Shown here in pieces: positions 16,352-24,606 of a DNA stretch of 53,012 nucleotides. Both the position numbers and the translations under genes were made by a program. Within the stretch, counting starts at the first letter, position 1. Each line of letters starts with the position of its first letter. The notes under the pieces were generated by a model, which had not been told where the DNA came from, did no database searches, and saw only the letters and a program-made list of their open reading frames with translations. Origin of the DNA: an uncultured Pseudohongiella sp. (GTDB taxonomy: Bacteria > Pseudomonadota > Gammaproteobacteria > Pseudomonadales > Pseudohongiellaceae); contig CACBCS010000013.1 of NCBI GenBank assembly GCA_902537815.1, positions 1-53,012 on the forward strand, read 5' to 3'.

Positions 16352-17074
16352 ATGAGTACCAATCTGAGCTCCACCAACCAACTGGCGACCTACTATTTTG
16401 AAGAAGGTATCTCCACAATCACGCTCGATGACGGGAAGGCAAACGTCATGTCGGTGCAAATGCTGGCGGAAATCAACGCGGCACTCGATGAAGCAGAAAA
16501 ACGGGGCGGCGTGGTGATTCTAACGGGCCGGGAAAAGATGTTTTCTGGCGGATTCGATCTGAGTGTTTTCAAAGCCGGAGATCAGGAACAAACCTACGCC
16601 ATGCTCAGCAACGGCGCGCGCCTAGCCGAACGCCTGTTGAGCTTTCCGCTTCCGATCATCACGGCCTGTAGCGGTCATGCTGTCGCCATGGGTATTTTCC
16701 TGCTGGTGGCTACCGACTATCGCATCGGCGTCGAAGGCGGCTCGAAATTTGCTGCCAATGAAGTGGCTATCGGGATGACGGTGCCGCACTTCGCCATTCG
16801 CGTGCTGCGCCAGCGTCTGACGCCCCAGCAGCTGAATAAGGCCGTTAATTTTGCCCACTACTTTTCCACAACAGAGGCCCTGCAGGCCGGCATTATTGAT
16901 GAACTGGCTGACCCCTCTGAGTTGATGGCTGTTGCGAGGCAACGCGCCACTGAGGCACTCAAACTTGACGCCGGTGCGCATGCAAGCAGCAAACTGCGTT
17001 TGCGTGAAGTGTTGCTTCAGGACATTGCCCGCGACATAGAGCGCGATTGCGAAGGCTGGCGGCAGGCCGATTAA
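16352..17074 (+). CDS. Crotonase (enoyl-CoA hydratase/isomerase) family protein
   Basis: A 240-residue crotonase-fold protein acting on an acyl-CoA. Oxyanion-hole regions are visible: GREKMFSGGFDLSVF and ACSGHAVAMGIFLLVATDYR. The usual catalytic Glu positions of enoyl-CoA hydratase are not obvious: the segment after the second oxyanion loop reads KFAANEVAIGMTVP. An isomerase or another crotonase activity is therefore possible. Initiates at ATG 16352, 25 bases after smpB; it may share the smpB transcript. No other fatty-acid oxidation gene is adjacent. Confidence 0.88.
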   Translation: MSTNLSSTNQLATYYFEEGISTITLDDGKANVMSVQMLAEINAALDEAEKRGGVVILTGREKMFSGGFDLSVFKAGDQEQTYAMLSNGARLAERLLSFPLPIITACSGHAVAMGIFLLVATDYRIGVEGGSKFAANEVAIGMTVPHFAIRVLRQRLTPQQLNKAVNFAHYFSTTEALQAGIIDELADPSELMAVARQRATEALKLDAGAHASSKLRLREVLLQDIARDIERDCEGWRQAD

Positions 17075-17139
17075 TAGACGCCTCTGATACGTTCCGACTC
17101 TGCTGGCACCGGGTAATGTGCTACACTCGCGCTCTCACT

Positions 17140-17500
17140 GGGGGCGATTCGGATTCGACGCCGGTATCAACACCTGGGGTGCATGTCGAGAGGGTAGTAA
17201 CTCTCGTTAATCAATTACTGCAACTTTATAGTTGCCAACGACGATAGATACGCTCTAGCAGCTTAATATAGCCGCTAGCGATTGCCGCCGGGATGCCTGT
17301 AAACCAGTGTTTTGCAATCGTCATATAGAACAGGATCGCGCGAGGGCCGTCTGGGGCCTGAACGCTAAATTTTTTCCAGACTCGCCCTACTCGCCCTGCC
17401 CGTCGGGTAGACGTGGGCTAACTCAATAGACGACGCTAAGCATGTAGAGCAACAGGCCGCGAACTGACGGACGGGGGTTCAAGTCCCCCCGCCTCCACCA
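17140..17500 (+). ncRNA. ssrA: Transfer-messenger RNA (tmRNA, ssrA)
   Basis: One-piece tmRNA of 361 nt. The 5' end GGGGGCG pairs with the 3' acceptor strand CGCCTCC (one G-U), followed by A and the encoded CCA. GGATTCGACG near the 5' end is the universal tmRNA start motif. The T arm is GGGGG-TTCAAGT-CCCCC. The tag reading frame starts at the resume codon GCC 17234 and encodes ANDDRYALAA, ending at TAA 17264-17266, so tagged proteins end in the ALAA degron. smpB is 0.8 kb upstream. Confidence 0.97.
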
Positions 17501-17501
17501 A
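17488..17501 (+). repeat. tmRNA 3' end segment with near-copy at 19688 (possible attachment site)
   Basis: CCCGCCTCCACCAA at the tmRNA 3' end recurs as CCCGCCTCCAACAA at 19688-19701, in the same orientation and exactly 2200 bases away (13 of 14 identical). The 3' ends of tmRNA genes are common integration sites, so these could be remnants of the two attachment sites of a small island. No integrase is present and the repeat is short, so chance remains possible. Confidence 0.3.
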
Positions 17502-17724
17502 ATATCTAAATATTCCAATATTTTGGATAGCTATAGAAAATTTTCCCCACACCTAATCCCACAATAAGATTGACCCGCGAGGCAAATAACCTCGTCATCC
17601 ATAGAGCGATAATCGAAGCGTTTCTCCGAAACTATAAAGTTCTACCGAACCTCAAAGGCAGAACGAAAAGGTGCGTGGTCTTTTGATAGGGCGGGGGTCG
17701 GGATCGTGAGGCTGTAAAAGCTTT

Positions 17725-17739
17725 AGTAGCCGTACAGAT
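17725..17739 (+). repeat. 15-base direct repeat, copy 1
   Basis: AGTAGCCGTACAGAT, identical to 17934-17948. Similarity continues weakly downstream in both copies (AGAG, TTTTAA, then an A-rich tract), suggesting a duplicated block of roughly 45 bases. Confidence 0.75.
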
Positions 17740-17771
17740 ATGCAAGAGAGCATTTTAAAAGAGAAAAAAAG

Positions 17772-17820
17772 CCGCCTCACCTAATACCGCGATACAGGAG
17801 GTTACAACAAGGTGAGGCGG
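17772..17820. repeat. Inverted repeat enclosing a ribosome binding site
   Basis: CCGCCTCACCT (17772-17782) pairs perfectly with AGGTGAGGCGG (17810-17820). The 27-base loop contains AGGAGG (17796-17801), and the GTG start of the 47-codon frame lies within the right arm. Read on the minus strand the stem is followed by a C and seven Ts, so it could instead be a minus-strand terminator. Confidence 0.55.
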
Positions 17821-17955
17821 GTCCACGTTCCTACAATTAGGCTTGGACGAATAGGGTGTGGGGACAAACCAGTAGTTTTAAACGGGAAAGCTATCAATAG
17901 TGACAAGACGTTTCCGGAATCTGCACTAGTTACAGTAGCCGTACAGATTTACTAG
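17812..17955 (+). CDS. Possible 47-residue small protein
   Basis: GTG start preceded by a perfect AGGAGG ten bases upstream; ends at TAG 17953-17955. The product is basic and has no signal peptide, membrane helix or family I recognise. The start sits in the 3' arm of the 17772-17820 stem, so translation could be blocked by that fold. The second copy of the 15-base direct repeat forms its last codons. The strong ribosome site is the main support; it may be spurious. Confidence 0.3.
   Translation: MRRVHVPTIRLGRIGCGDKPVVLNGKAINSDKTFPESALVTVAVQIY
17934..17948 (+). repeat. 15-base direct repeat, copy 2
   Basis: Identical to 17725-17739, 209 bases downstream of it. It lies at the end of the possible 47-codon gene. 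Confidence 0.75.
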
Positions 17956-18142
17956 AGTGAATTTTTAAGCAAAAAGAAAAAATAGCAATTAGTAGCTCGC
18001 TAAATTTTATTTCACACAGGCGGTAAACCTAATTTTATTTCGAACGTACTTGGGATCACATAGCTTCAATTAAGTTGTTATCGATCGAGTTCGAAATTTG
18101 ACTTACCACCGCTTTACGGCCGGAAATGACAGAAGGTTTGGA

Positions 18143-19540
18143 GTGAAATACCTCCAGACAGTGATCTTAAGCTTAGCTTTCAGCACACTATCTGCTGCTG
18201 AAATCTTACCTGAATTGGGTGAAGCTCTGACGGTATCCGGCACTCCTACAACCGCGCGATTCTTTGGTGGCGTGACATCGGATGGTGGCGCTTCCTACTT
18301 AAGCACGGTTAACCCTGACAAGCCGATAGACATTGTGGGTTCATGGCAACCTGAAGGAACACATATCAACACAGTCGGAAATTTGTACGTCGTAGTTCAA
18401 CTTGATGAGAGCTACTATTTCCAAAATGAGAAGGGGCAATTCCAGGAATGGGACTCGGACTTCAAAACTTTGCGAGCGGTAAGGCAAGAGATCACGCTCG
18501 CTTCAGTTGAACAAATTGTAATAATAAAAGATTTCGCCCTAGGTCTAGCTGGGCTTTCTGGTAAAACACTCTTTATATACCTTGCTTATGAGGCAGCTAA
18601 TGTTCCCGGCGAATTATTCTACTCCGGAACGCCGATAGCGATTTCGGTCAATTCTTCAGTCAGCGAGCAATCTCCCGCACAACCACCAAATTTATCGCTT
18701 AGTGCAAGTATTTCAGGAGGGAACCAAGATGTTTCAGACTCCGATGGGAGTTCTGGTGAATCAGTCAGTTTAAGTGGCAGTGCCTCAGACGGTAATGGTA
18801 GTGTCTTGAGCACTCAGTGGTTGGTCGGTGGTTCTGTGGTTGCGACAGGCACAAGCGCTACCCTCTCTCTTCCAGATGGCCCGACGGTAGTCACATTTCG
18901 GGTAACAGATAATGATGGCGCGACCGCAGTTGCGACAGTTAAAATCACGGTGGCCGCGCCTGCAGCACCGAACTCTTCTCCGAGTGCAAGTATTTCAGGA
19001 GGGAACCAAAGCGTCACAGATTCTGATGGAATCTCTGGCGAGCCAGTCAGTTTGAACGGCAGTGCTTCTGACAGTGACGGCAGCGTCTTGAGCACACAGT
19101 GGTTAGTTGATGGCTCTGTGGTTGCAACGGGAACCAGCGCAACCCTCTCTCTTCCAGACGGCTCGACGGTGGTCACATTTCGAGTCACGGATAATGATGG
19201 GGGAACAACAGACGCAACCGCTACAATTACCGTTGAAGCTGCAATTTCAGTTCCAAATAGCATGAAAATTTACACCGAATCTATTTCCAGTCAGATAGTC
19301 CAGGCACGCTGTGTCAATTGCCATGGAGGCATATCTGCACTCACTTTAGTGAGAAACAATGTTAATGACTATATCAACAAGAATTACGACTCGATGAAGG
19401 ACTACATCGAAGGGGGCGGATCAAACAATCTTTTATCTAAACCTCAAGGAATTAATCATGGCGGAGGAGTCCAATTACAAGCTGGTTCAACAGCTCTGAA
19501 TAACCTAGAGAGTTTTATAACTGCGATCGTCTCTGAGTAG
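18143..19540 (+). CDS. Exported protein with two PKD-like repeats and a c-type heme motif
   Basis: About 465 residues. I choose GTG 18143 (AGAAGG seven bases upstream), which gives a clean signal peptide ending near LSAAE; the longest frame starts at 18098. An N-terminal domain of about 170 residues of unknown type is followed by two near-identical PKD-like domains of 94 residues each (ASISGGNQ ... VTFRVTDNDG). The C-terminal domain has CVNCHG (about residue 390), a single covalent heme site, as in small cytochrome c modules. It is probably a periplasmic or surface protein for redox or binding roles. It is isolated after the tmRNA region and may be horizontally acquired. Confidence 0.72.
   Translation: MKYLQTVILSLAFSTLSAAEILPELGEALTVSGTPTTARFFGGVTSDGGASYLSTVNPDKPIDIVGSWQPEGTHINTVGNLYVVVQLDESYYFQNEKGQFQEWDSDFKTLRAVRQEITLASVEQIVIIKDFALGLAGLSGKTLFIYLAYEAANVPGELFYSGTPIAISVNSSVSEQSPAQPPNLSLSASISGGNQDVSDSDGSSGESVSLSGSASDGNGSVLSTQWLVGGSVVATGTSATLSLPDGPTVVTFRVTDNDGATAVATVKITVAAPAAPNSSPSASISGGNQSVTDSDGISGEPVSLNGSASDSDGSVLSTQWLVDGSVVATGTSATLSLPDGSTVVTFRVTDNDGGTTDATATITVEAAISVPNSMKIYTESISSQIVQARCVNCHGGISALTLVRNNVNDYINKNYDSMKDYIEGGGSNNLLSKPQGINHGGGVQLQAGSTALNNLESFITAIVSE
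18701..19244 (+). repeat. Tandem 282-base repeat encoding PKD domains
   Basis: Two in-frame units (starting at 18701 and 18983, each beginning AGTGCAAGTATTTCAGGAGG) encode the two PKD-like domains. Long stretches are nearly identical at DNA level, which indicates a recent in-gene duplication or gene conversion. Confidence 0.8.
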
Positions 19541-19593
19541 GGCATGCCGCATGATCACAACGCCTACAGAAACTATTAGCCGAAATTGGATAG

Positions 19594-20010
19594 TTATTTA
19601 GGTAGAAAAACCGATCTACCGCCGGCTAACGGCACCAAAACCCGTGTTCTCAGGGCGTCAAACTCGCCAAATTTGGTGTTGGTTTTTCCCGCCTCCAACA
19701 ATGAACCACTTTCCGAGCTTGAGGAGCTACTCACAATAGACACCGTTTCTGCACTGCTTGTGTGATACCGATTAGAATGGCCTAGATGAAGTCGTGCTGG
19801 TTGCTGCCGAGCCTCATCAAGCGTCAGCGTAACTTGATGCCTATCAGACTGGTGTTGTTTCATAACGAACACCCCCTCGACAAATTCTGCTGATGGAGTG
19901 AACGCCTAATCCTTCCAGCCAGCGGCAAAATTTATCAGGTGCTCCATCATGTCATCACCATCCCCATACTTATCCTGTTTCAAAGTTAATTCATCAGGGT
20001 ATGACCACCA
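19594..20010 (-). pseudogene. Remnant of a secreted protein C-terminus
   Basis: A minus-strand frame open between stops at 20011-20013 and 19594-19596, broken only by TAG at 19906-19908. Upstream of the stop it reads PDELTLKQDKYGDGDDMMEH, then LINFAAGWKD; downstream it runs on to VLVPLAGGRSVFLPK. An Asp-rich loop, then a helix, then a beta-rich tail resembles the C-terminal regions of large secreted proteins, but I cannot name the family. The lower part alone could be an 89-residue gene starting at ATG 19863, which has GAGGGGG eight bases upstream. Loss of the 5' part plus a nonsense codon favours a decayed gene. It contains the near-repeat of the tmRNA end. Confidence 0.4.
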
Positions 20011-20385
20011 TCAGAGACTCTCAGTTCAAGCCACACCCTTTTGGGCTCATACTATTCTTTAGCCACGCTCGGCCCCGTGGACTTTTTCTGGCCTTATTGT
20101 TATATATATCTGTCTGGTTTAGTGTCGTCAGTCATGTCGTGTGCGTCCCATCATAAAATTCACTTTTTTCAGAATTGGCGCAAGCTAGCCTGAGAAGATA
20201 CTAAAACTATATATGTAGGCGAATCAGCCTCCCGCCCGCTATATTTCAAGGCGGGTGTTAGCAGCATCCTGATGATGAATTATCAGTGAAAAATCGCCAG
20301 AGACCAGGTGTTTCCCCGGCTATTGACGCCTGCCGGCGACACCAACTTAAGGTAACTTTCTACCTCTCAACGTAGCATAAATGCT
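20011..20385. other. Intergenic region before the FG-GAP protein
   Basis: About 375 bases with no convincing gene. Short minus-strand coding-like stretches without starts suggest further decay of the neighbouring remnant. A CCCGCC/GGCGGG stem near 20231-20256 has no U-run. Confidence 0.4.
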
Positions 20386-21897
20386 ATGAATATCAGCATT
20401 AACCCTATGAGAAAACTTAGTAGCTTTCCTTTTTCCGTATGCCTCGCCGCTCTCTGTCTAAGCGCCGTAAAAGCAACAGCGCAGACGACCTCCCTCAGTT
20501 TTTCGCGCATTCAGCCTGACACTTTTGGCGGCAGCATGTCGTTGTCTAATGCCTGGGGTGATTATGATAACGACGGCGATCTGGATTTGGTCGTGGTGTT
20601 CAAAACCGGCGATGTCAGGCTTTATAACAATGAATTGGGCGGATTCACTAATGTTGGGCCAGAACTGGGTCTACCCATTGGCGGCAAAGAACGGCGGGCT
20701 GTTGCCTGGGGAGACTATGACGGCGATGGATATCTGGACTTATATATCGGCAGCAATCGCCAGGGTAACGAGTTGTTTCACAACGATAGATCTCAGGGAT
20801 TCACGGAAGTTACTGCTGAATTTCGATTAGGCGTTCCTGAAGTCAGCACTCGACAGATTAGCTGGGTTGATTACGACAATAACGGCACGCTTGATTTGTT
20901 TGTTGCGGATAGAGTCGGCGCCAACCTGTTATTCAGCAACAACGCAGGCCAATTTGTCGAAGTTGGCTCAGAACTGGGAATTGATGACTCACGAGCCACA
21001 GTTGGCGCTTGCTGGTTTGATTACAATCAGGATGGTTTACTGGATCTGTTTTTAGCCAATCAGGGAACAGGCAAAGACGCGCTTTACCGTAATGATGGCG
21101 AGAGCTTTACAGATGTTGCCGGGCAGCTGGACATGGAGGGCGGCACGAGAGCACGCGGCGATGGTGGTGTGGATTGTAGTATCGCGGACTTCAACAACGA
21201 TGGCAATTTAGATCTCTTTGTTGCTACCTACGGGGTCAATAAGTTGTATCGCAATACTGGCAACGGTGCTTTCATTGAGGTAAGCAATTCCATGGGTATC
21301 ACAGGCAACGATCACATGGTCGGCGCCAGTTGGGGCGACTTTGACAATGATGGCAGGGTTGATTTGTTTGTAGCAGGTTATCATGACAATGATGGCCTAC
21401 GCACGCCACACGATCGACTGTTCCAAAATTTGGGTGAGTCCTTCAGAGAATGGAATCTCGAAAAGACCGCCCTCAATGGCGCTGACCATGGTGTGCAATG
21501 GGCAGACTTTGACGCAGATGGCGACCTGGACCTTTCGCTGACTGAAGGCTACAACATGGCAGGACGCCATCCACTTATACGAAATGAGTTGTCTGACAAT
21601 TTACGCACAGCGTCTCTTTCGGTCAGCGTAAGCGATCGCAATGGAGTAATGAATCGTGCCGGCGCCGAAGTGCGAGTTTTCGATCAGCAGGGTCAGCTGC
21701 TCGGATTACGCTTAGTCACCACAGGCGATGGCTATAACAGCCATAGTAACTTGCCGGTACATCTCGGTTTACCGAATGTCGATACCGTTGATATCGAAGT
21801 AACTTTTTTGACGCCTTCCGGCAGGCAAGCGCAGCGCTATCGCAATATAAAAATTGGCGATTACCACGGCACATCTTTTGTAGTAAACCAGCGATAA
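20386..21897 (+). CDS. Secreted FG-GAP/VCBS repeat protein with UnbV/ASPIC C-terminus
   Basis: A 503-residue exported protein; the signal peptide ends near VKATAQ. The likely start is ATG 20386 or 20407 (MRKLSSF). The body has about seven Ca-binding FG-GAP-like repeats with the pattern WGDYDNDGDLDLVV / WGDYDGDGYLDLYI / WVDYDNNGTLDLFV, forming an integrin-like propeller. The last 100 residues (RAGAEVRVFDQQGQLLGLRL, then HLGLPNVDTVDIEVTFLTPS) match the ASPIC/UnbV domain of CRTAC1-type proteins. The role is unknown; probably extracellular binding. It precedes ggt by 37 bases and may share its transcript. Confidence 0.85.
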   Translation: MNISINPMRKLSSFPFSVCLAALCLSAVKATAQTTSLSFSRIQPDTFGGSMSLSNAWGDYDNDGDLDLVVVFKTGDVRLYNNELGGFTNVGPELGLPIGGKERRAVAWGDYDGDGYLDLYIGSNRQGNELFHNDRSQGFTEVTAEFRLGVPEVSTRQISWVDYDNNGTLDLFVADRVGANLLFSNNAGQFVEVGSELGIDDSRATVGACWFDYNQDGLLDLFLANQGTGKDALYRNDGESFTDVAGQLDMEGGTRARGDGGVDCSIADFNNDGNLDLFVATYGVNKLYRNTGNGAFIEVSNSMGITGNDHMVGASWGDFDNDGRVDLFVAGYHDNDGLRTPHDRLFQNLGESFREWNLEKTALNGADHGVQWADFDADGDLDLSLTEGYNMAGRHPLIRNELSDNLRTASLSVSVSDRNGVMNRAGAEVRVFDQQGQLLGLRLVTTGDGYNSHSNLPVHLGLPNVDTVDIEVTFLTPSGRQAQRYRNIKIGDYHGTSFVVNQR

Positions 21898-21934
21898 TTC
21901 ACTAGTTGATCGATACAACGACGAGGACAAAGTT

Positions 21935-23701
21935 ATGTTGAGGAAAGGTTTACATCTCACCATCGCGGGCATGTACATGCTATCTACACTAACAGCAATC
22001 TTTACTTCAGCTTTGATCGCTGCTCAGCAACCGGATTCACAACCACTGTTCGAATATAGTGCAATCAATCATCCGGTCATGGGCAGGAGAGGTATGGTCG
22101 CCAGTCACAATCAATTATCTAGTGAGATTGCGGCTGAAATTTTAGCCAAGGGCGGCAATGCCATCGACGCTGGTGCTGCGCTTGGCTTCGCTTTAGCGGT
22201 CACGCTGCCTCGTGCCGGCAACATCGGCGGCGGCGGTTTCATGCTGGTGCACGTGGCTGCAATAAATAGAACCATTGCCATCGATTTTCGTGAAACCGCG
22301 CCAGCTGCCGCCAGTCAAGATATGTTTTTCGATACCAATGGCAACGTTGTGCTCGATCAAACCTATCGGTTCTCTCACAAATCTTCAGCTGTTCCGGGGT
22401 CAGTTGCAGGGTTAGCGCACATCGTTGAAAACTATGGCTCCATGACGCTCGCAGAAGTACTTGAGCCCGCCATCAGATTGGCCCGGGACGGCATCGAAGT
22501 CACGTATGACCTTGCCGCTGATCTGTCCCGTAGTCAGCGCCTAAAGAACAATCCCGCCAGCTTGCGTAAATTTTATAAGCCCGATGGATCCAACTACGAA
22601 GTCGGCGAGCTCTGGAAACAACCCGACCTAGCGTGGACACTATCAGAAATTGCTAAGCATGGCGTCGAAGCGTTCTACAGTGGCAGTGTCGCCAAGAAAA
22701 TCGTCGCCGATATGGAAGCGCATAATGGTCTGATCACCATGCAGGATCTGGCAGACTATGAAATCGTTGAACGCGAGCCAGTCCGAGGTTCGTTCCGAGG
22801 CTACGAAATCGCCGCCATGCCGGCACCCAGTTCTGGGGGAACGCATGTCATCCAAATGCTGAACATACTCGAGAACTTCCCACTAGCAAAAATGGGCCCA
22901 GAAAGCGCCGATGCGTTACACATAATGGCGGAAGCGATGAAGTTCTCCTATGCTGACCGCAGCAAGTATCTTGGTGACCCTGACTTTGTGGAAGTGCCGA
23001 CAGAGATTCTAACCAGTAAAGAATACGCCAGTGACATTGCCGCTCAAATCTCGATGAAGCGCGCTTTAACACCTGATGAAATAGCGCCGGGCAACCTTTC
23101 CATCTATGAAAGTGATGAAACCACTCACTATTCTGTGGTGGACGATGAAGGCAACATGGTTGGCAATACTTATACCCTAATGTTTTCCTTTGGTTCAGGT
23201 GTTGTGATTGAAGGCACCGGTATACTAATGAACAACAATATGGGCAACTTTACGCTGCGCTCCGATATCCCCGATGCTTTTGGCTTAATGGGCAGCGAGG
23301 ACAATTTGATTCGCCCGAACCGACGCCCAGTCAGCTCCATGTCACCGATATTGGTTTCCAGAAACGGCCAACCGATTCTAATGACAGGGAGCCCAGGGGG
23401 GGCCAAAATCATCAGTGCAAATATGCAGATGGTTCTTAATGTTGTTGAGTTTGGGATGAATATCGCTGATGCAGCGGTAGCACCTCGAATTCATCATCAG
23501 TGGAAGCCTGATGTATTGGAAATTGAAAGTGGTATCAGCCCAGACACAGTCTCTCGATTAATTGATCGGGGGCAAAATATTAATTTCAGTCAGCGCAGCG
23601 CCGGTATGGGAAGCTTACAGACGGTCATGTGGTTAAACGGCGTATTCTATGGATACTCAGACCCAAGACGACCGGGAGCTGGAGCTGTCGGAGTGGATTA
23701 A
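21935..23701 (+). CDS. ggt: Gamma-glutamyltransferase precursor
   Basis: Periplasmic enzyme that cleaves glutathione and transfers its gamma-glutamyl group. 588 residues with a signal peptide. It is an Ntn hydrolase made as a precursor that cuts itself: ETTHYSVVDDEGNMV contains the new N-terminal nucleophile Thr 396. Other motifs: GGNAIDAGAALGFALAVTLP, the substrate-binding DFRETAP, and SSMSPILV and GSPGGAKI in the small subunit. ATG 21935 has GAGGA upstream. Near a decayed region but itself looks intact. Confidence 0.94.
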   Translation: MLRKGLHLTIAGMYMLSTLTAIFTSALIAAQQPDSQPLFEYSAINHPVMGRRGMVASHNQLSSEIAAEILAKGGNAIDAGAALGFALAVTLPRAGNIGGGGFMLVHVAAINRTIAIDFRETAPAAASQDMFFDTNGNVVLDQTYRFSHKSSAVPGSVAGLAHIVENYGSMTLAEVLEPAIRLARDGIEVTYDLAADLSRSQRLKNNPASLRKFYKPDGSNYEVGELWKQPDLAWTLSEIAKHGVEAFYSGSVAKKIVADMEAHNGLITMQDLADYEIVEREPVRGSFRGYEIAAMPAPSSGGTHVIQMLNILENFPLAKMGPESADALHIMAEAMKFSYADRSKYLGDPDFVEVPTEILTSKEYASDIAAQISMKRALTPDEIAPGNLSIYESDETTHYSVVDDEGNMVGNTYTLMFSFGSGVVIEGTGILMNNNMGNFTLRSDIPDAFGLMGSEDNLIRPNRRPVSSMSPILVSRNGQPILMTGSPGGAKIISANMQMVLNVVEFGMNIADAAVAPRIHHQWKPDVLEIESGISPDTVSRLIDRGQNINFSQRSAGMGSLQTVMWLNGVFYGYSDPRRPGAGAVGVD

Positions 23702-24054
23702 TAACTTCAGTCGATGACTTATCGCTAAAAGCGGGTCTCACAACACTCCTGAATGGAAATCGGGCCCTCTGGCGTTTTTAACTCTTGGTAATAATCTTTC
23801 ATTCGGCCATCTGATGAAGCAACGCCATGTCGAACGCCTCGAACTGGTCATCATTGCTGAAACTGGGCATGCCGTCGGTCTGGAGAACCCCCATTAGGCG
23901 CTCGCCGCCGTTGTAAGCTTCCTGGCTCGAAACCCAGCCCACTGAAGCTACGGCAACACGGGCCTCTGCAGCATCGGGCTCTTCATGATTGCACCGATCC
24001 AGCTCATGATCGGACTGTCATGATCCAGCGCGTTAGTTTTATCGTTTCCCAAGT
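23702..24054. other. Region with a decayed minus-strand gene
   Basis: About 350 bases after ggt. The only content I can support is the coding-like fragment at 23799-24017. No terminator with a U-run is evident after ggt. Confidence 0.4.
23799..24017 (-). pseudogene. Coding-like fragment without a start codon
   Basis: A 72-codon minus-strand frame between TGA 24018-24020 and TGA 23799-23801. The composition is protein-like (VAVASVGWVSSQEAYNGGER, then GMPSFSNDDQFEAFDMALLH), but there is no ATG and only a late GTG. It is probably the 3' remnant of a deleted gene; family not recognised. Confidence 0.3.
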
Positions 24055-24270
24055 ATGCAGTTGAAAGTAACCTATGACAATGTCGCGCGGACGCTGGCCG
24101 TTCGGACAGGCATCCTGTTAATCATTGCCGGGTTCGTCCTCATCATAGGCTGTGCTGTAGGCACGCTCCAGTTTTCAACTTTCGAAGTTGCTGGGCATTC
24201 CGGGATACGTTCTTTAGCGGGGCTGGCCGTTTTTGGCTGTATGCTGGCTGCTTTAGGATCACTTGAGTAG
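24055..24270 (+). CDS. Small membrane protein (71 aa), unknown
   Basis: Two predicted membrane helices (TGILLIIAGFVLIIGCAVGT and SLAGLAVFGCMLAALGSL) joined by a short polar loop. No family recognised. It heads a run of four closely spaced same-strand genes for small membrane proteins ending in a PsiE-like protein (gap to the next gene 9 bases). Confidence 0.6.
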   Translation: MQLKVTYDNVARTLAVRTGILLIIAGFVLIIGCAVGTLQFSTFEVAGHSGIRSLAGLAVFGCMLAALGSLE

Positions 24271-24279
24271 GAAGAACAA

Positions 24280-24462
24280 ATGATGTTGAAGCAAGCGGAC
24301 GTTTTCATTCTCCTCGCGGTGGGTATCTCTTTCGCGGTGTCAGGGTTTCTCTGGTTCTCTGGCCAAAGAGAGGAGGGGCTGTTCACCGCTGTGTGGGTGC
24401 CCTCGATTCTTTGCTTTGGAATCTACTTCAAACTGATAGTCATCGGAGCGAAACAAAAATGA
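24280..24462 (+). CDS. Small membrane protein (60 aa), unknown
   Basis: Two hydrophobic segments (VFILLAVGISFAVSGFLWF and VWVPSILCFGIYFKLIVIG) and a basic end. Begins ATG ATG at 24280 with an AGGAAGA ribosome site. Its stop overlaps the next start (ATGA), implying translational coupling. Function unknown. Confidence 0.6.
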   Translation: MMLKQADVFILLAVGISFAVSGFLWFSGQREEGLFTAVWVPSILCFGIYFKLIVIGAKQK

Positions 24463-24587
24463 GCGACCAAATTCTTCTCGGAGTCGCGGCGCTGGTGTTC
24501 ACTCTGATGATTACTGGATTATTCCTCACCCTGCGGAGCGCCGGTAATTGGCAGGATCCCAGCCAGGATAAAGATAGCTTGCAATAA
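24459..24587 (+). CDS. Very small membrane protein (42 aa), unknown
   Basis: ATG 24459 overlaps the preceding TGA by two bases (ATGA). The product has one membrane helix (LLGVAALVFTLMITGLFLTL) and a charged tail (QDPSQDKDSLQ). A longer frame from 24393 exists, but the ATGA coupling favours the short one. No family recognised; possibly a subunit or regulator of the neighbouring membrane proteins. Confidence 0.55.
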   Translation: MSDQILLGVAALVFTLMITGLFLTLRSAGNWQDPSQDKDSLQ

Positions 24588-24606
24588 GCGGGGCCCGGTC
24601 AGCGCC

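Larger units (their letters stand above)
17501..18142. other. Gene-poor, repeat-containing region after tmRNA
   Basis: About 640 AT-rich bases. It contains a 15-base direct repeat (17725 and 17934), an 11-base perfect inverted repeat (17772-17820), a possible 47-codon gene (17812-17955), and CCCCACAC near 17545 matched by inverted GTGTGGGG near 17857. No protein family was recognised. It resembles the border of a decayed integrated element. Confidence 0.5.

Noticed and set aside
17772..17820. Integron attC site
   Set aside because: The stem lacks the paired R and L core boxes with GTTRRRY, and no integrase or cassette array is present.
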